A stretch of DNA of 42,073 nt from Sphingobacteriales bacterium 16-39-50 (GCA_002257025.1 NCHA01000024.1:1-42073), one strand, 5' to 3'; shown: positions 1 through 8,885, counted from the first letter of the stretch. Notes: a model not told the origin generated them from the letters alone. Numbers and translations are program-made.

Positions 1-86
1 GTGGGCAAATATAAAGCGAGAGTAAAACCGAAAATCACTAAAAATCAAAAAAGTTCATTATGAGTAACCCTTAACTTAATGACATT

Positions 87-186
87 GGGGTCAAGCCCGC
101 AATGACAGGTCAAGCCCGGAATGACAAAATCCTACTGTCATTTCGGACTAGAGGCTCGTTGTCATTGCGGACTTGATCCGCAATGG
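87..186. repeat. REP-like palindromic repeat cluster
   Basis: About four full or partial copies of a motif with the core GTCATTNCGGRCTTGAYCC lie in alternating orientation. The clearest unit, near 161-185, has arms TTGCGGA and TCCGCAA. The cluster covers the 3' end of the minus-strand SafE-like gene and supplies its last ~25 codons and its stop. Short palindromes of this type are common intergenic elements. I see related copies at 30351-30374 and degenerate ones near 31808 and 39380. No transposase is linked to any of them. Confidence 0.75.
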
Positions 187-871
187 AACAAACCTCAACC
201 CCCGTATCCATTTTAGGTGGGCTCAGGTATGGAATATCCAGGTTAAACCCCCTTAGCACAAACCAAACACCCAATCCAAGCATTAGAAATGGGATGGTCT
301 TATTGATCCGGCGGCGGAATAACGGGCCGGCAAATCCCGTACTGACCATAGCAGCCATCATCAGGGGCAGAGTTCCGATACCAAACCAGAACATGTATTG
401 AGCAGAAGCTATAACATTTCCTGTATTAAGTGCGCCGGCCATTGCAAGGTAAACAAATCCACAGGGTAAAAAACCGTTCAGTATCCCAACAATCAGGTGC
501 CCTGATTTATGTCTCAGGGCATATCCGAGCAATTTATTGAATGATTGTACAAAGCCTGAGAACCATACTCCATTACCAATGGACAGCTTGAGAATTCTGG
601 ATGTTGCTGCAAGAATGATGAAGATGCCGGTTAGTATGCTAATTGTTTGTTGCATTCCGGCTAACCAGAGCTGCTGTCCGGCAAGTCCGATGAGTACACC
701 CAGTAAAGTGTAAGTTAAAGTTCGACCCAAATTATAGATCAGCTTATCGAAAATGATCAGCCAGCGCTGCTGATGAATGCTTGGAACTGCAAAGGCCAGC
801 GGTCCGCACATTCCAATACAATGGATGCTGCCGAATAGTCCGGTGAAAAATGCAAGTTCGTTATAATTCAT
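110..871 (-). CDS. SafE/UreH-like membrane protein next to ccoGH
   Basis: Polytopic inner-membrane protein of the sulfite exporter TauE/SafE / UreH-like group, 253 aa. The N-terminus has the family motif HCIGMCGP (about residues 17-24). A second conserved Gly/Cys segment, GFLPCGFVYLA, lies about residues 134-144. About six hydrophobic helices can be read. Members of this group commonly sit next to ccoGH in Bacteroidota and Proteobacteria, where a role in metal handling or oxidase maturation is suspected; the substrate is unproven. It is the last gene of the minus-strand ccoG-ccoH set, 42 bp after ccoH. Oddity: from about residue 229 the protein is encoded by REP-like repeats (87-186), giving a polar VRND-type tail that is probably not ancestral. 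Confidence 0.8.
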   Translation of the reverse strand: MNYNELAFFTGLFGSIHCIGMCGPLAFAVPSIHQQRWLIIFDKLIYNLGRTLTYTLLGVLIGLAGQQLWLAGMQQTISILTGIFIILAATSRILKLSIGNGVWFSGFVQSFNKLLGYALRHKSGHLIVGILNGFLPCGFVYLAMAGALNTGNVIASAQYMFWFGIGTLPLMMAAMVSTGFAGPLFRRRINKTIPFLMLGLGVWFVLRGFNLDIPYLSPPKMDTGVEVCSIADQVRNDNEPLVRNDSRILSFRA

Positions 872-913
872 TTAAGCCCAATTCTCTATAGTTATCCGAA
901 AATCGTCTGAATA

Positions 914-1336
914 TCAATTGATTATAATGTTCTTATCATACATGTAAGATTTTCCATTGCTTTTCCATTCAAGTGACACTTTCCAATGTCCCTTTCTGAA
1001 ACTATCAAGAGGAAATCCTACCTGATTGCCTACACCTGAATTAATATTCATGGTACTGTCTTTTGTTTTATCTGATGGATGTAAAAAGCGAATACTTCCT
1101 ATAGCCGGGTTTTTAAAAATGATCGTCAGTTGGTCATTTACACTAATCTCCGGCTCAGCCTTATCTTCAATAAGCTGAGTTTTACGGGCATAATCTTTAT
1201 CGTATTCAATACCTTTTTCATAATAATTAGTATCCACAAGGTCGTCTGAATCGCTTCTGATCATTAATACTGCCAGCGTGATGATAAAGGACATAAATAA
1301 TGCCATTCCTATTACAAGTTTTGTTCCCCAGTTCAT
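914..1336 (-). CDS. ccoH: CcoH/FixH-family cbb3 oxidase assembly protein
   Basis: FixH-family protein of 140 aa, required in known systems for assembly or stability of cbb3 oxidase. One N-terminal transmembrane helix (about residues 8-26) is followed by the family's NYYEKGIEYDKDY-like segment (about 37-49) and a small periplasmic beta domain with the FKNP-like motif. It begins 2 bp after the ccoG stop, so the two are probably co-transcribed and translationally linked. Length and order (ccoG then ccoH) fit the usual Bacteroidota arrangement. Confidence 0.88.
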   Translation of the reverse strand: MNWGTKLVIGMALFMSFIITLAVLMIRSDSDDLVDTNYYEKGIEYDKDYARKTQLIEDKAEPEISVNDQLTIIFKNPAIGSIRFLHPSDKTKDSTMNINSGVGNQVGFPLDSFRKGHWKVSLEWKSNGKSYMYDKNIIIN

Positions 1337-1338
1337 CC

Positions 1339-2733
1339 TTATTCGCTTGGTGGTGCTATGAAATTTGTTTTAATCCTATCGATCAGTTTACCTTCAGACC
1401 AAATTTCTATCCCGATCTCTGATTTGTATTTACTGACACTTTTTTGCGGCCTTAATACAAAAAAGGTAACTTTTAAGCTGCTTCCCTTTTTGATCTGATC
1501 CTCTTTTCTGATATACTGAATTTTTGTATCCGGATCAGTAGGCCTCATTTCAAATTTAACCATTTTTGTGGTCTTGTTAACCAGTTCGGCATTATATAAA
1601 TTACTTACTGTCCCATTATCCCTTAATTGATAAAGTGTTCCTCCGGCACGTAGCACAGTTGTTTCGATATCACTTCTGCTAATGAGCATGAAACTCAGAA
1701 CAGAAAATAAAATAAGTAATACTACAGAATAAGCATACACTTTCCGGCTAAGCTTAAAGGGAGATTTGGTTTTAATCTGATCCTCTGACATAAAACCAAT
1801 AAGCCGTTTTGGACGATTTATCTTTTCCATAACCATGTCGCATGCATCAATACAGGCTGTACAGTTGATACATTCAAGCTGGGTACCATTACGGATATCT
1901 ATTCCTGTTGGACAAACATGTACACAAACCTTACAATCTATGCAATCACCTAAATGCTCCTGTTCGGTGTTTTTAAGTATTTTACCTCTTGGCTCACCTC
2001 TCTCATAATCATATGCTACAATTATACTCTGATTGTCGAGTAAAACTCCCTGCAAGCGGCCGTACGGACAGATCACAGTACAAACCAACTCCCTTAAATA
2101 TGAAAAGACAATGTAAAAGACCATCGTAAAAATCAGAATGGAGATAAATCCAGTGATATGCTGCCCTAATGGTTCTGACATAATCTTTATCAGTTCATCT
2201 GAGCCTATAATATAGGCCAGAAAAATATTCGAGATCAGAAAAGAAATGAAAATAAATATGGAGTGCTTGGCAGTTTTTTTAGCAACTTTTTCAAAACTCA
2301 GAGGTGCCTGATTCAATTTTTGCTGATGTATCCAGTCCCCTTCAATCCAGTTTTCAATTTTCCGAAACACCATCTCCATAAAGATGGTTTGAGGACATGC
2401 CCAGCCACACCAAACCCGACCAAAAATGGCCGTAAACATCACTATAAAAACCATAAAGGTTAACAAAGCAAGAACGAACAGATAAAAATCCTGGGGCCAG
2501 AAAATGATCCCGAAAAAGACAAATTTCCGTTCCATTACATTTAAAAGAATCATCTGTTCGCCATTGATTTTTATAAACGGAGAACTGAACAGAAGTGCCA
2601 GAAGCGCGTAGCTTACAATGTCACGATACTTGTATAGTTTACCCTTGATGATCTGGGGATACATCCATTTTCTCTTATTTCCTGTATCGGTAATAGATGG
2701 AATATGATCTCTGAAATTTTGTGGTTCAGCCAT
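1339..2733 (-). CDS. ccoG: Cytochrome c oxidase accessory protein CcoG (FixG/RdxA)
   Basis: Membrane-bound iron-sulfur protein, 464 aa, of the FixG/RdxA/CcoG family. In characterised species CcoG reduces Cu(II) to Cu(I) for insertion into the CcoN haem-copper centre. Visible features are helices around residues 40-60 and 83-105, the conserved CGWACPQ segment (Cys109, Cys113), further helices around 155-210 and 335-352, and two 4Fe-4S motifs: CxxCxxCxxxCP at Cys264/267/270/274 and CxxCxxCxxxC at Cys288/291/294/298. A C-terminal beta-rich domain follows (about 355-464). It heads the minus-strand ccoG-ccoH-safE unit, which is separated from ccoNOQP by six oppositely oriented genes. Confidence 0.95.
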   Translation of the reverse strand: MAEPQNFRDHIPSITDTGNKRKWMYPQIIKGKLYKYRDIVSYALLALLFSSPFIKINGEQMILLNVMERKFVFFGIIFWPQDFYLFVLALLTFMVFIVMFTAIFGRVWCGWACPQTIFMEMVFRKIENWIEGDWIHQQKLNQAPLSFEKVAKKTAKHSIFIFISFLISNIFLAYIIGSDELIKIMSEPLGQHITGFISILIFTMVFYIVFSYLRELVCTVICPYGRLQGVLLDNQSIIVAYDYERGEPRGKILKNTEQEHLGDCIDCKVCVHVCPTGIDIRNGTQLECINCTACIDACDMVMEKINRPKRLIGFMSEDQIKTKSPFKLSRKVYAYSVVLLILFSVLSFMLISRSDIETTVLRAGGTLYQLRDNGTVSNLYNAELVNKTTKMVKFEMRPTDPDTKIQYIRKEDQIKKGSSLKVTFFVLRPQKSVSKYKSEIGIEIWSEGKLIDRIKTNFIAPPSE

Positions 2734-2849
2734 TTTTTAATTGTTGTTAATCTGAAACAGGCATCAAACGTTACAAAATAGGGTTTTTGATGATGCCTAT
2801 GCTATTTTGATTACAGCGTAAAAGTTGAATTAATATTGTTATTAGAGTA

Positions 2850-2863
2850 TGACTTAGATCATT
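2850..2863. promoter_or_regulatory. Possible degenerate Fnr/Crp-type site
   Basis: ATGAC-TTAG-ATCAT, an almost perfect palindrome with the TGA-N6-TCA core of Fnr/Crp-family sites. It lies between divergent genes, about 120 bp upstream of ccoG (minus) and about 130 bp upstream of the PEP-synthase-domain gene (plus). It is suggestive only because a better match precedes ccoI. The core alone is expected by chance about ten times in a window of this size. Confidence 0.3.
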
Positions 2864-2992
2864 ATAATAGATAACTGCTATCATTAATAGAAAGCAGCAA
2901 AGCATGCATTTTCGTATTTGAGATTCCTGTTTTATAAATTTATGTAGATTCACTAAAAGAAGCCTGAATATTGAACAAAATAATTTAAGATT

Positions 2993-4006
2993 ATGAAGGA
3001 TTATATTCTGAGACTTAAAGCGATTACAATTGCTGATGCTGAGGAGGTCGGGGCGAAGAATGCTTTTTTGGGTGAAATATTTACTCAGAAAGCACTTGGA
3101 AATATAAGAGTGCCGGATGGTTTCGTTATTACTGCTTCAGCTTATCGCCATTTTATAGCATATAATAAGCTCGACGGAGTTCATGATCAATTAATTTCAG
3201 GGATAGACAAATCGGATCCTGCAAGTATTACAGAGATTGGAAGGCAGGCCAGGGATTTGATTCTGGGTGCCAGGTTCCCCGGCGATCTCTATGATAGAAT
3301 ATTGCTGGCATATCAAGAGTTTCTGAAAGATTCTGATGGTGGTCTGGCAGTAAGAAGCAGCCCTGTTGAGGATAATTCATTATCGATCAGGACAAAAGAT
3401 AAATATGACACTTTTTTAAATGTAAAGGGAGAAAAAGAGTTGTTCAGTTCAGTGAAAAAATGTTTTGCATCACTGTATTCTGATCAGGCTCTGATTGACG
3501 ACACTGATCGCAAGGATAGAGTAATCTCTGTTGGGGTGCAAAAAATGATCCGTGCAGATCAGGCTTGTTCGGGTTATGCATATACATCTGATCCCCAGAG
3601 TGGTTTTGTGGATGTTATACATGTTTCAGGAATTTGGGGAATTGGATTTAAAAATACTGAGCATCTGCTCATTCAGGATGAGTTTATTGTTTACAAGCCA
3701 AATCTTAATATGGGTGTTAATTCCATCATTCAGAAGAAGCTTGGGACAAAGAGCCATATGATGGTTTATAAAGAGAGTGGAGATACCACTAGTCTGGTCG
3801 AAAAGGAGACGAGCTCTGAGCTGCGAGGTAAATTTATACTTAATGATGAGGAAATTCTTACTATTGCAAATTGGGGTATAATCCTTGAGAACTATTATGA
3901 TAGTCCGATGAGTATGGAATGGGCAAAGGATAGTTCCAGTCAGGATTTGTTTTTGCTTCAGGCAAAACCTGAAAATTTCAAAAAATTAAAGACATATAAA
4001 ATTTAG
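2993..4006 (+). CDS. Stand-alone PEP-synthase/PPDK N-terminal ATP-binding domain protein
   Basis: 337 aa resembling only the N-terminal nucleotide-binding (ATP-grasp-like) domain of PEP synthase and pyruvate phosphate dikinase. Recognisable blocks are VGAKNAFLGEIF (residues 19-30; family VGGKNASLGEM), LAVRSSPVED (118-127), SGYAYTSDPQSG (about 193-204), a WGIG block followed by DEFIVYKP, and a terminal MEWAKD...LLQAKPE block. The phosphohistidine swivel domain and the PEP/pyruvate barrel are absent and the ORF ends cleanly, so it cannot be a complete PEP synthase. Several family positions differ: GGK is GAK, the SFAGQ stretch after the AVRSS block is missing, and the Glu of the WGLGE block is Phe. 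It may phosphorylate another target or only bind nucleotide. It is followed 1 bp later by a LOG-family gene, so the two are very likely one operon. Confidence 0.75.
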   Translation: MKDYILRLKAITIADAEEVGAKNAFLGEIFTQKALGNIRVPDGFVITASAYRHFIAYNKLDGVHDQLISGIDKSDPASITEIGRQARDLILGARFPGDLYDRILLAYQEFLKDSDGGLAVRSSPVEDNSLSIRTKDKYDTFLNVKGEKELFSSVKKCFASLYSDQALIDDTDRKDRVISVGVQKMIRADQACSGYAYTSDPQSGFVDVIHVSGIWGIGFKNTEHLLIQDEFIVYKPNLNMGVNSIIQKKLGTKSHMMVYKESGDTTSLVEKETSSELRGKFILNDEEILTIANWGIILENYYDSPMSMEWAKDSSSQDLFLLQAKPENFKKLKTYKI

Positions 4007-4007
4007 C

Positions 4008-4736
4008 ATGACAAAATCCGAAATTAAATTCCTTGGTGGGCCACAATCCCGGAGAAAAGAACTGTTGTTCACATTTGATATTTTCTTTCAGTTTATCAAA
4101 GGGTTCAGGGCGCTGCATTTTATAGGCCCCTGTATAACAGTCTTCGGATCTGCAAGGTTTAAGGAAGATCATGAATTTTATAAACTGACCAGGAAAGCTT
4201 CCGCAGAGTTTGCCAAATTGGGATTTACAATTATGACGGGAGGCGGCCCGGGAATAATGGAAGCTGCAAACCGTGGAGCTAAAGATGTAGGCGGTCGTTC
4301 GGTTGGTTGTAATATTCAGCTTCCGATGGAACAGGGTGTTAATCCTTATTGTGATAAATGGGTAGAGATTAAGCATTTCTTTGTTCGGAAAGTGATGCTT
4401 ATAAAATATTCTTTTGCCTTTGTAGTGATGCCCGGTGGCTTTGGTACACTCGATGAGTATTTTGAAGCAATTACCCTTATTCAAACGAAGAAGATCAGGA
4501 ATTTTCCTGTGATTATCTTTTGTAAGGAATTTCATCAGAAATTAATTGAGCACAATGAGATGATGAAGGAGATGGGTACGATTTCTGATTCGGATATGAA
4601 ACTTTTTTTGGTGACCGATTCCATTGAAGAAGCTGTAGAAGTAATAAGGGAAAACAGTATTAAACGACATGGATTGAAACCTGAGGAAAATATCCGGCCT
4701 TTTGGATGGTTATTTGAATCCCGCTTCAGGTTCTAA
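4008..4736 (+). CDS. LOG-family (TIGR00730-type) Rossmann-fold protein
   Basis: 242 aa of the LOG/lysine-decarboxylase-like family. It carries GGGPGIMEAANRGA (nucleotide-binding loop, residues 78-91) and PGGFGTLDE (142-150), the hallmark PGGxGTxxE. Characterised LOG enzymes are phosphoribohydrolases that cut the N-glycosidic bond of cytokinin or AMP-like nucleotides. The bacterial substrate is often unknown. About 40 N-terminal residues precede the core and a short tail follows. Proteins of this subgroup are often mislabelled cytochrome d oxidase subunit; nothing in the sequence supports that. The ATG follows the upstream stop by 1 bp, indicating coupling to the PEP-synthase-domain gene. Confidence 0.85.
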   Translation: MTKSEIKFLGGPQSRRKELLFTFDIFFQFIKGFRALHFIGPCITVFGSARFKEDHEFYKLTRKASAEFAKLGFTIMTGGGPGIMEAANRGAKDVGGRSVGCNIQLPMEQGVNPYCDKWVEIKHFFVRKVMLIKYSFAFVVMPGGFGTLDEYFEAITLIQTKKIRNFPVIIFCKEFHQKLIEHNEMMKEMGTISDSDMKLFLVTDSIEEAVEVIRENSIKRHGLKPEENIRPFGWLFESRFRF

Positions 4737-4793
4737 ATATTTTCTCTATAAATATTTCATTATCTGCATCAAACAGATTTAAAAAAATAAGAA

Positions 4794-5426
4794 ATGAAGG
4801 CAATTAATAATTCAAGCAAATATGGGTTAAGACAGCTATATTTTAGCTTTTTGTTCATGTTTTCAAGCGCGTTTGTTTTCGGGCAACAGCAAACCTTTAT
4901 TTATCACTCAGGCGAGATTGAGGTAAGTGGCTATACCAATAATTATAACTGGAAAATGAAAACGGATAGTGTGGAATGCAAAGCCCTGATTACACTTCAG
5001 AACAGACAGTTAAAAGCAATCAATAATTTAAATTTCACTGTTCCTGTACAAAAATTAAGCAGCCCGAATACCTATATGGATCGAATTGCTCACAGAACCC
5101 TGAAATCCTATCCATTCGATAAAATTTATTTCAAATATGTCAAATCCGAAATTCAGCCATGGGATGACAAGGATCAATATCTGGTTAAAGCCACCGGAAA
5201 CCTAACTATTGCCGGAGTGACTCAGGCAATCAAAATGGATCTTATTGCCACAGTCATAAAAGATGGTACCATAACCTTCGCAGGAACTCATAAATTGAAA
5301 CTCAGCACCTACCAGGTAGTGCCTAAAAAGACGCTGATGGGGACTCTAAACACCAGTGATGATGTGACCGTTAACTTCGTTATTGGGGTCAAACCCCTGA
5401 TGTTGTCTTCAGCATCCGGCAGGTAA
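4794..5426 (+). CDS. YceI-family secreted protein
   Basis: 210 aa with an N-terminal signal peptide (hydrophobic about residues 14-30, ending near FGQQQ). A YceI domain follows: ALITLQNRQLKAINNLNFTV resembles the conserved barrel strand, and MDRIAHRTLKSYPFDKI resembles the family's MDxxxxxxLxxxxFPxI motif. YceI proteins are lipocalin-like barrels binding isoprenoid or other lipids in the periplasm; the ligand here is unknown. It starts 57 bp after the LOG gene on the same strand and could share its transcript. The start is the ATG giving a standard signal peptide. Confidence 0.85.
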   Translation: MKAINNSSKYGLRQLYFSFLFMFSSAFVFGQQQTFIYHSGEIEVSGYTNNYNWKMKTDSVECKALITLQNRQLKAINNLNFTVPVQKLSSPNTYMDRIAHRTLKSYPFDKIYFKYVKSEIQPWDDKDQYLVKATGNLTIAGVTQAIKMDLIATVIKDGTITFAGTHKLKLSTYQVVPKKTLMGTLNTSDDVTVNFVIGVKPLMLSSASGR

Positions 5427-5485
5427 GTAATTATTTGCACAAAATAAACTTTCAATTAGAATAGATTATAAGCAGATCAGAAAAG

Positions 5486-7135
5486 ATGAATTTTAATACT
5501 CCTGTATACCTGTTTTTGTATATAATAATTTCACTTCTCCCTTTTCAGGGATGTGGTCAGGACAGGAAAAATACAGCAAAAAATTCTATAGACTCCTTAA
5601 GGAACAGGGATCTGAATGAATGGAGCAAAAGTATTCCGGGTAGTTTCAGTTCTCAAACCAAATCTAAATTTGATAGTCTGGAGATTGCTGTTTTTATGAA
5701 GCAATACCCTAAGTTGAAAAAGTATGAAAAGGAAATAAGCACTTTTTACAGCCATAGAAATATGGCCTTTGCCTGGTTTGATAAGGAGGGTCTGATCGAA
5801 CATGCTTCAAGCTTCACTGACCGGATGAGAAACCTTCAGTATGATGGTGTAAATAAGGAACTACCTTATGCACAAGTACTTGATTCCCTGATCTATGAAA
5901 GCAGTTTGGAGAGGGTTTCTGATGAAACTGTTTTGAACCTCGAACTTATGCTTACAGCCCAGTATTTTGCTTTTGCTGATATTGTTTGGGATGGAATGGA
6001 CGCAAGTGTTTCCAGAAAAGTAGATTGGAATCTTCCAAGAAAAAGAGTATCGTATGAGGAGTTTTTGGATAGTATTCTCGGGACTGCTCCTGAACAAATA
6101 AAGGATCTTAAACGACCGGTAAACAGGCAGTATGGACTTTTGAGGAAATTTCTTCAAAAGTATAGTGAACTGGATGAGACAGAAAAATGGTTCGAAATTA
6201 AGGCTGTAAATAAGTCATTAAGACTTGGAGATAGTTCTGTTGTTATTGTTCAGATTAAGCAAAGACTTAATGATCTTGGCGATCTTAAAATTAATGATGG
6301 TGGTCAGATTTATGATTCAGAACTTGAAAGGGCAGTGAAGAGCTTTCAGCAAAGGCATGGATTAATGGATGATGGGGTTATTGGAAAGACTACGATAGCA
6401 GAGATGAACGTACCATTTAAACAAAGGATTAAACAATTGATGGTCAACATGGAGCGGAGTCGATGGGTACCTGTCAGCCTGAACAGTGATTATCTGGTCG
6501 TAAATATTCCTGAATTTAAATTACATGTGAACAGTGGTGATAAATTGTTATGGAGCTGCAATATTGTAGTGGGTAAACCAATTCATAAAACAGCGATCTT
6601 CAGTGGAGAACTTAAATATGTTGTTTTCAGTCCGTATTGGAATGTTCCAAAAAGTATTGTAATAAATGAAGTGCTAAAAGATATGCGTCGCGATCGTAAT
6701 TATCTTGAAAAGCATAATATGGAGATTACAGGTTACCGGGATGGAATCCCTGAGATCAGGCAGAAGCCGGGACCTGATAATTCTCTGGGGCTTGTTAAAT
6801 TCCTCTTCCCGAACAGTTATAATATGTACCTGCACGATACACCTGCAAAGTCATTGTTTAATGAGAGCAGCAGAGCCTTTAGCCATGGTTGTATGCGTAT
6901 TCAGGAACCATTTAAACTAGCTCAGTTTCTTCTCAAAAATGATCCTTTGTGGGATGATGAAAAGATTAATGCTGCCATGAATGCGGGAACAGAGCGAACA
7001 GTCACTCTTAATGAAGGAGTACCCGTATTCATCGTTTATTTCACTGCTTTTGTCGACAGGGATGGGAAGATCAATTTCCGTAAGGATATTTATGAAAGGG
7101 ATGATCGTCTTGCAGAAATGATGATGACAAAGTAA
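5486..7135 (+). CDS. YcbB-like L,D-transpeptidase lipoprotein
   Basis: 549-aa cell-envelope enzyme of the YkuD/ErfK L,D-transpeptidase family, large YcbB-like architecture. It has a lipoprotein-type signal ending PFQGC (Cys23). A helical scaffold region (about 60-235) has WFDKEGL and the RMRNLQYDG-type motif. A PG_binding_1 domain (about 243-305) contains LGDSSVVIVQIKQRL and FQQRHGLMDDGVIGKTT. The YkuD catalytic domain (about 333-500) includes YLHDT and SHGCMR, with nucleophile Cys469 and His467. These enzymes make 3-3 peptidoglycan cross-links or attach proteins to meso-diaminopimelate. It is 59 bp downstream of yceI on the same strand. Confidence 0.92.
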   Translation: MNFNTPVYLFLYIIISLLPFQGCGQDRKNTAKNSIDSLRNRDLNEWSKSIPGSFSSQTKSKFDSLEIAVFMKQYPKLKKYEKEISTFYSHRNMAFAWFDKEGLIEHASSFTDRMRNLQYDGVNKELPYAQVLDSLIYESSLERVSDETVLNLELMLTAQYFAFADIVWDGMDASVSRKVDWNLPRKRVSYEEFLDSILGTAPEQIKDLKRPVNRQYGLLRKFLQKYSELDETEKWFEIKAVNKSLRLGDSSVVIVQIKQRLNDLGDLKINDGGQIYDSELERAVKSFQQRHGLMDDGVIGKTTIAEMNVPFKQRIKQLMVNMERSRWVPVSLNSDYLVVNIPEFKLHVNSGDKLLWSCNIVVGKPIHKTAIFSGELKYVVFSPYWNVPKSIVINEVLKDMRRDRNYLEKHNMEITGYRDGIPEIRQKPGPDNSLGLVKFLFPNSYNMYLHDTPAKSLFNESSRAFSHGCMRIQEPFKLAQFLLKNDPLWDDEKINAAMNAGTERTVTLNEGVPVFIVYFTAFVDRDGKINFRKDIYERDDRLAEMMMTK

Positions 7136-7303
7136 ATAATGTTCCGGAATTTCCGTTCTGTTTAGATATTGTCGCCAGGGTTTAAAAAATCGCCCTCCTT
7201 GTAACACTTTTCTTAAAAATTCCGTCTTATTAAACATACCTGCCGGTATTCCGGGTGCCCTGGTGCATACAGGTTGGTTAAATATATTGAAATTCTTATT
7301 GCC

Positions 7304-7921
7304 ATGATTTTTATTGATAGAAGGTTCCTTTTAATTTTATTAGCCGGTTATATTATTTTTTCAGGTTCCTGTAAAAAGGCAAAGCATATTGAACCTGAAC
7401 CAATTGTTGAGAGCAATGTTCTTTACAATGAATTTACTGAGCCCCTTGTTTTGAGTCAGCCGGGCACAAAACTCCTTCTGGATCTGGATAAGGATAGAAA
7501 AAATGATCTTGCCATCAGATTAACTGTTCTTCCCGAAAATTTAATGACCACTTATTTTTATGTTGCAGAGCCATTGAATGGAGATGTGCAACTGGTTGCC
7601 ACCGGCCTTTTGGATGCCTATGCTTTTCCATCAAATGCCGAAATATTTGAAATCATACCTCCAGGTAGTTCAAAGCGATGGTCAGGTAGCAATGGCATTC
7701 TTTTAGAGAAGTATGTATATCAATCGGATATAAAAAGAATAGGAATGTTTAATGGCAGCCGTAAATTATACCTTGGTATAAGAATCAAAAAAGCTCAGAA
7801 CTTCCATTATGGATGGGTTGAAATCAGGCATGATGAGCATTTGGATATTGACAGGATTGTTATTTCAGGAACTGGGCTTTATAAATTGTCTGAAAGAGCG
7901 ATCAAAGCCGGAGCTGTTTAA
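7304..7921 (+). CDS. Unrecognised secreted lipoprotein
   Basis: I do not recognise the family. From the ATG at 7304 the product is 205 aa with a clear lipoprotein signal (hydrophobic residues 7-22, lipobox FSGSC). A TTG start at 7274 would only add residues ahead of the signal and is rejected. The mature part is probably all-beta, with an Asp-rich LDLDKDRKNDL segment like a calcium-binding or surface-repeat loop and a KLYLGIRIK...YGWVEIR pair typical of secreted Bacteroidota beta proteins. It lies 168 bp after the L,D-transpeptidase on the same strand. Confidence 0.65.
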   Translation: MIFIDRRFLLILLAGYIIFSGSCKKAKHIEPEPIVESNVLYNEFTEPLVLSQPGTKLLLDLDKDRKNDLAIRLTVLPENLMTTYFYVAEPLNGDVQLVATGLLDAYAFPSNAEIFEIIPPGSSKRWSGSNGILLEKYVYQSDIKRIGMFNGSRKLYLGIRIKKAQNFHYGWVEIRHDEHLDIDRIVISGTGLYKLSERAIKAGAV

Positions 7922-8020
7922 TATTTATAGTGAATAGCCATCAATTTTCTGATTCATTTTTTATTCTGGATAATATTTCAATACTCAAATAATTGCTTTA
8001 TTTTTCCGAAAAAGAAGTCG

Positions 8021-8809
8021 ATGGCAAGAAGCTTTCATTATAAGATCAGGAAGTTACATCGCTATCTTGGATTAATCCTTGGAATTCAGTTTTTATTATG
8101 GACAGTTGGGGGAATTTACTTCAGTTGGAGTAATATGGATGAGATCCATGGTGAGCTCAACAGGAATCCTTTGTCTTCGATACCGATTAATTCTGAATTC
8201 ATTTCTCCGTCTCTTGTTCTTAAGCAGTTAAAAGTTAGTGAAGAGCTTGATTCAGTAAAGGAACTTAAGCTGATCGAAATTCTTGGTAAGCCATATTATC
8301 AGATTCATTACTTTACAGATTCTGAAGCTAATACTAATCATTCAGGGCATAGAGATATGAAAAGGCCGGCTGTTCAACTCGCTGATGCGGTCAGTGGCAG
8401 GCTGCGCGGACCTTTAACAGAGGCAGAGGCAGTTCAAATTGCTAAATCTGCGTTTAATGGGAACTCAAAGGTTATTGAGGTGAAAAGACTGGAGGAAACT
8501 TCATCGCATCACGAATACAGATTAAATCCTTTGCCTGCATTTGCCGTTAGCTTCGATCACCCTTCCAGATCTACCGTTTTCATTTCTGCTGAATTAGGGA
8601 CTATTCAAAAGATCAGAAACCAGAAATGGCGAATTTTTGATTTTCTGTGGATGATGCATACCATGGATTATGAGGGGAGGGATAATTTCGGGAATCTCTT
8701 ACTCAGGACATTTTCTGTTTTCGGCTTATTAACGATTTCTTCCGGTTTTATTTTATTCTATTTAAGTTCTGGGGCACTAAGAAGGAAGAAAAAACATCTG
8801 GCAAAATAA
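8021..8809 (+). CDS. PepSY-domain membrane protein
   Basis: 262 aa with the PepSY-associated transmembrane layout: cytoplasmic KIRKLHRYLGLILGIQ leading into helix 1 (about 15-35, with the WTVGGIYF motif), a periplasmic PepSY-like region (about 90-200), then FLWMMHTMDYEGRDNFGN and helix 2 (about 230-250). The conserved His residues (KLHR and MHTMDY) recall haem- or iron-linked PepSY_TM proteins, but the role is unknown. It ends convergently with ccoP, and the pair share the 8836-8864 terminator. The position beside an oxidase cluster is suggestive of a redox or metal role (inference). Confidence 0.8.
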   Translation: MARSFHYKIRKLHRYLGLILGIQFLLWTVGGIYFSWSNMDEIHGELNRNPLSSIPINSEFISPSLVLKQLKVSEELDSVKELKLIEILGKPYYQIHYFTDSEANTNHSGHRDMKRPAVQLADAVSGRLRGPLTEAEAVQIAKSAFNGNSKVIEVKRLEETSSHHEYRLNPLPAFAVSFDHPSRSTVFISAELGTIQKIRNQKWRIFDFLWMMHTMDYEGRDNFGNLLLRTFSVFGLLTISSGFILFYLSSGALRRKKKHLAK

Positions 8810-8835
8810 TGTACAAACCCAGGTTCTTAAAATAA

Positions 8836-8864
8836 AAAACCGGATTCGATCGGAATCCGGTTTT
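8836..8864. terminator. Bidirectional intrinsic terminator
   Basis: A 12-bp perfect stem (AAAACCGGATTC pairing with GAATCCGGTTTT) with a 5-nt loop lies between convergent genes. A-rich and T-rich flanks give a U-tract on both strands. It would end the PepSY transcript on plus and the ccoI-to-ccoP transcript on minus. Confidence 0.88.
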
Positions 8865-8885
8865 CAACAAATTATAAAGGTTAGC

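Noticed and set aside
2771..2953. 60-aa minus-strand ORF upstream of ccoG
   Set aside because: No motif, irregular composition, overlaps a likely promoter region and the possible Fnr-like site; most likely chance.
4008..4736. Cytochrome d oxidase subunit for the LOG-family gene
   Set aside because: This common database label is contradicted by the soluble Rossmann motifs GGGPG and PGGxGT and by the absence of membrane helices.
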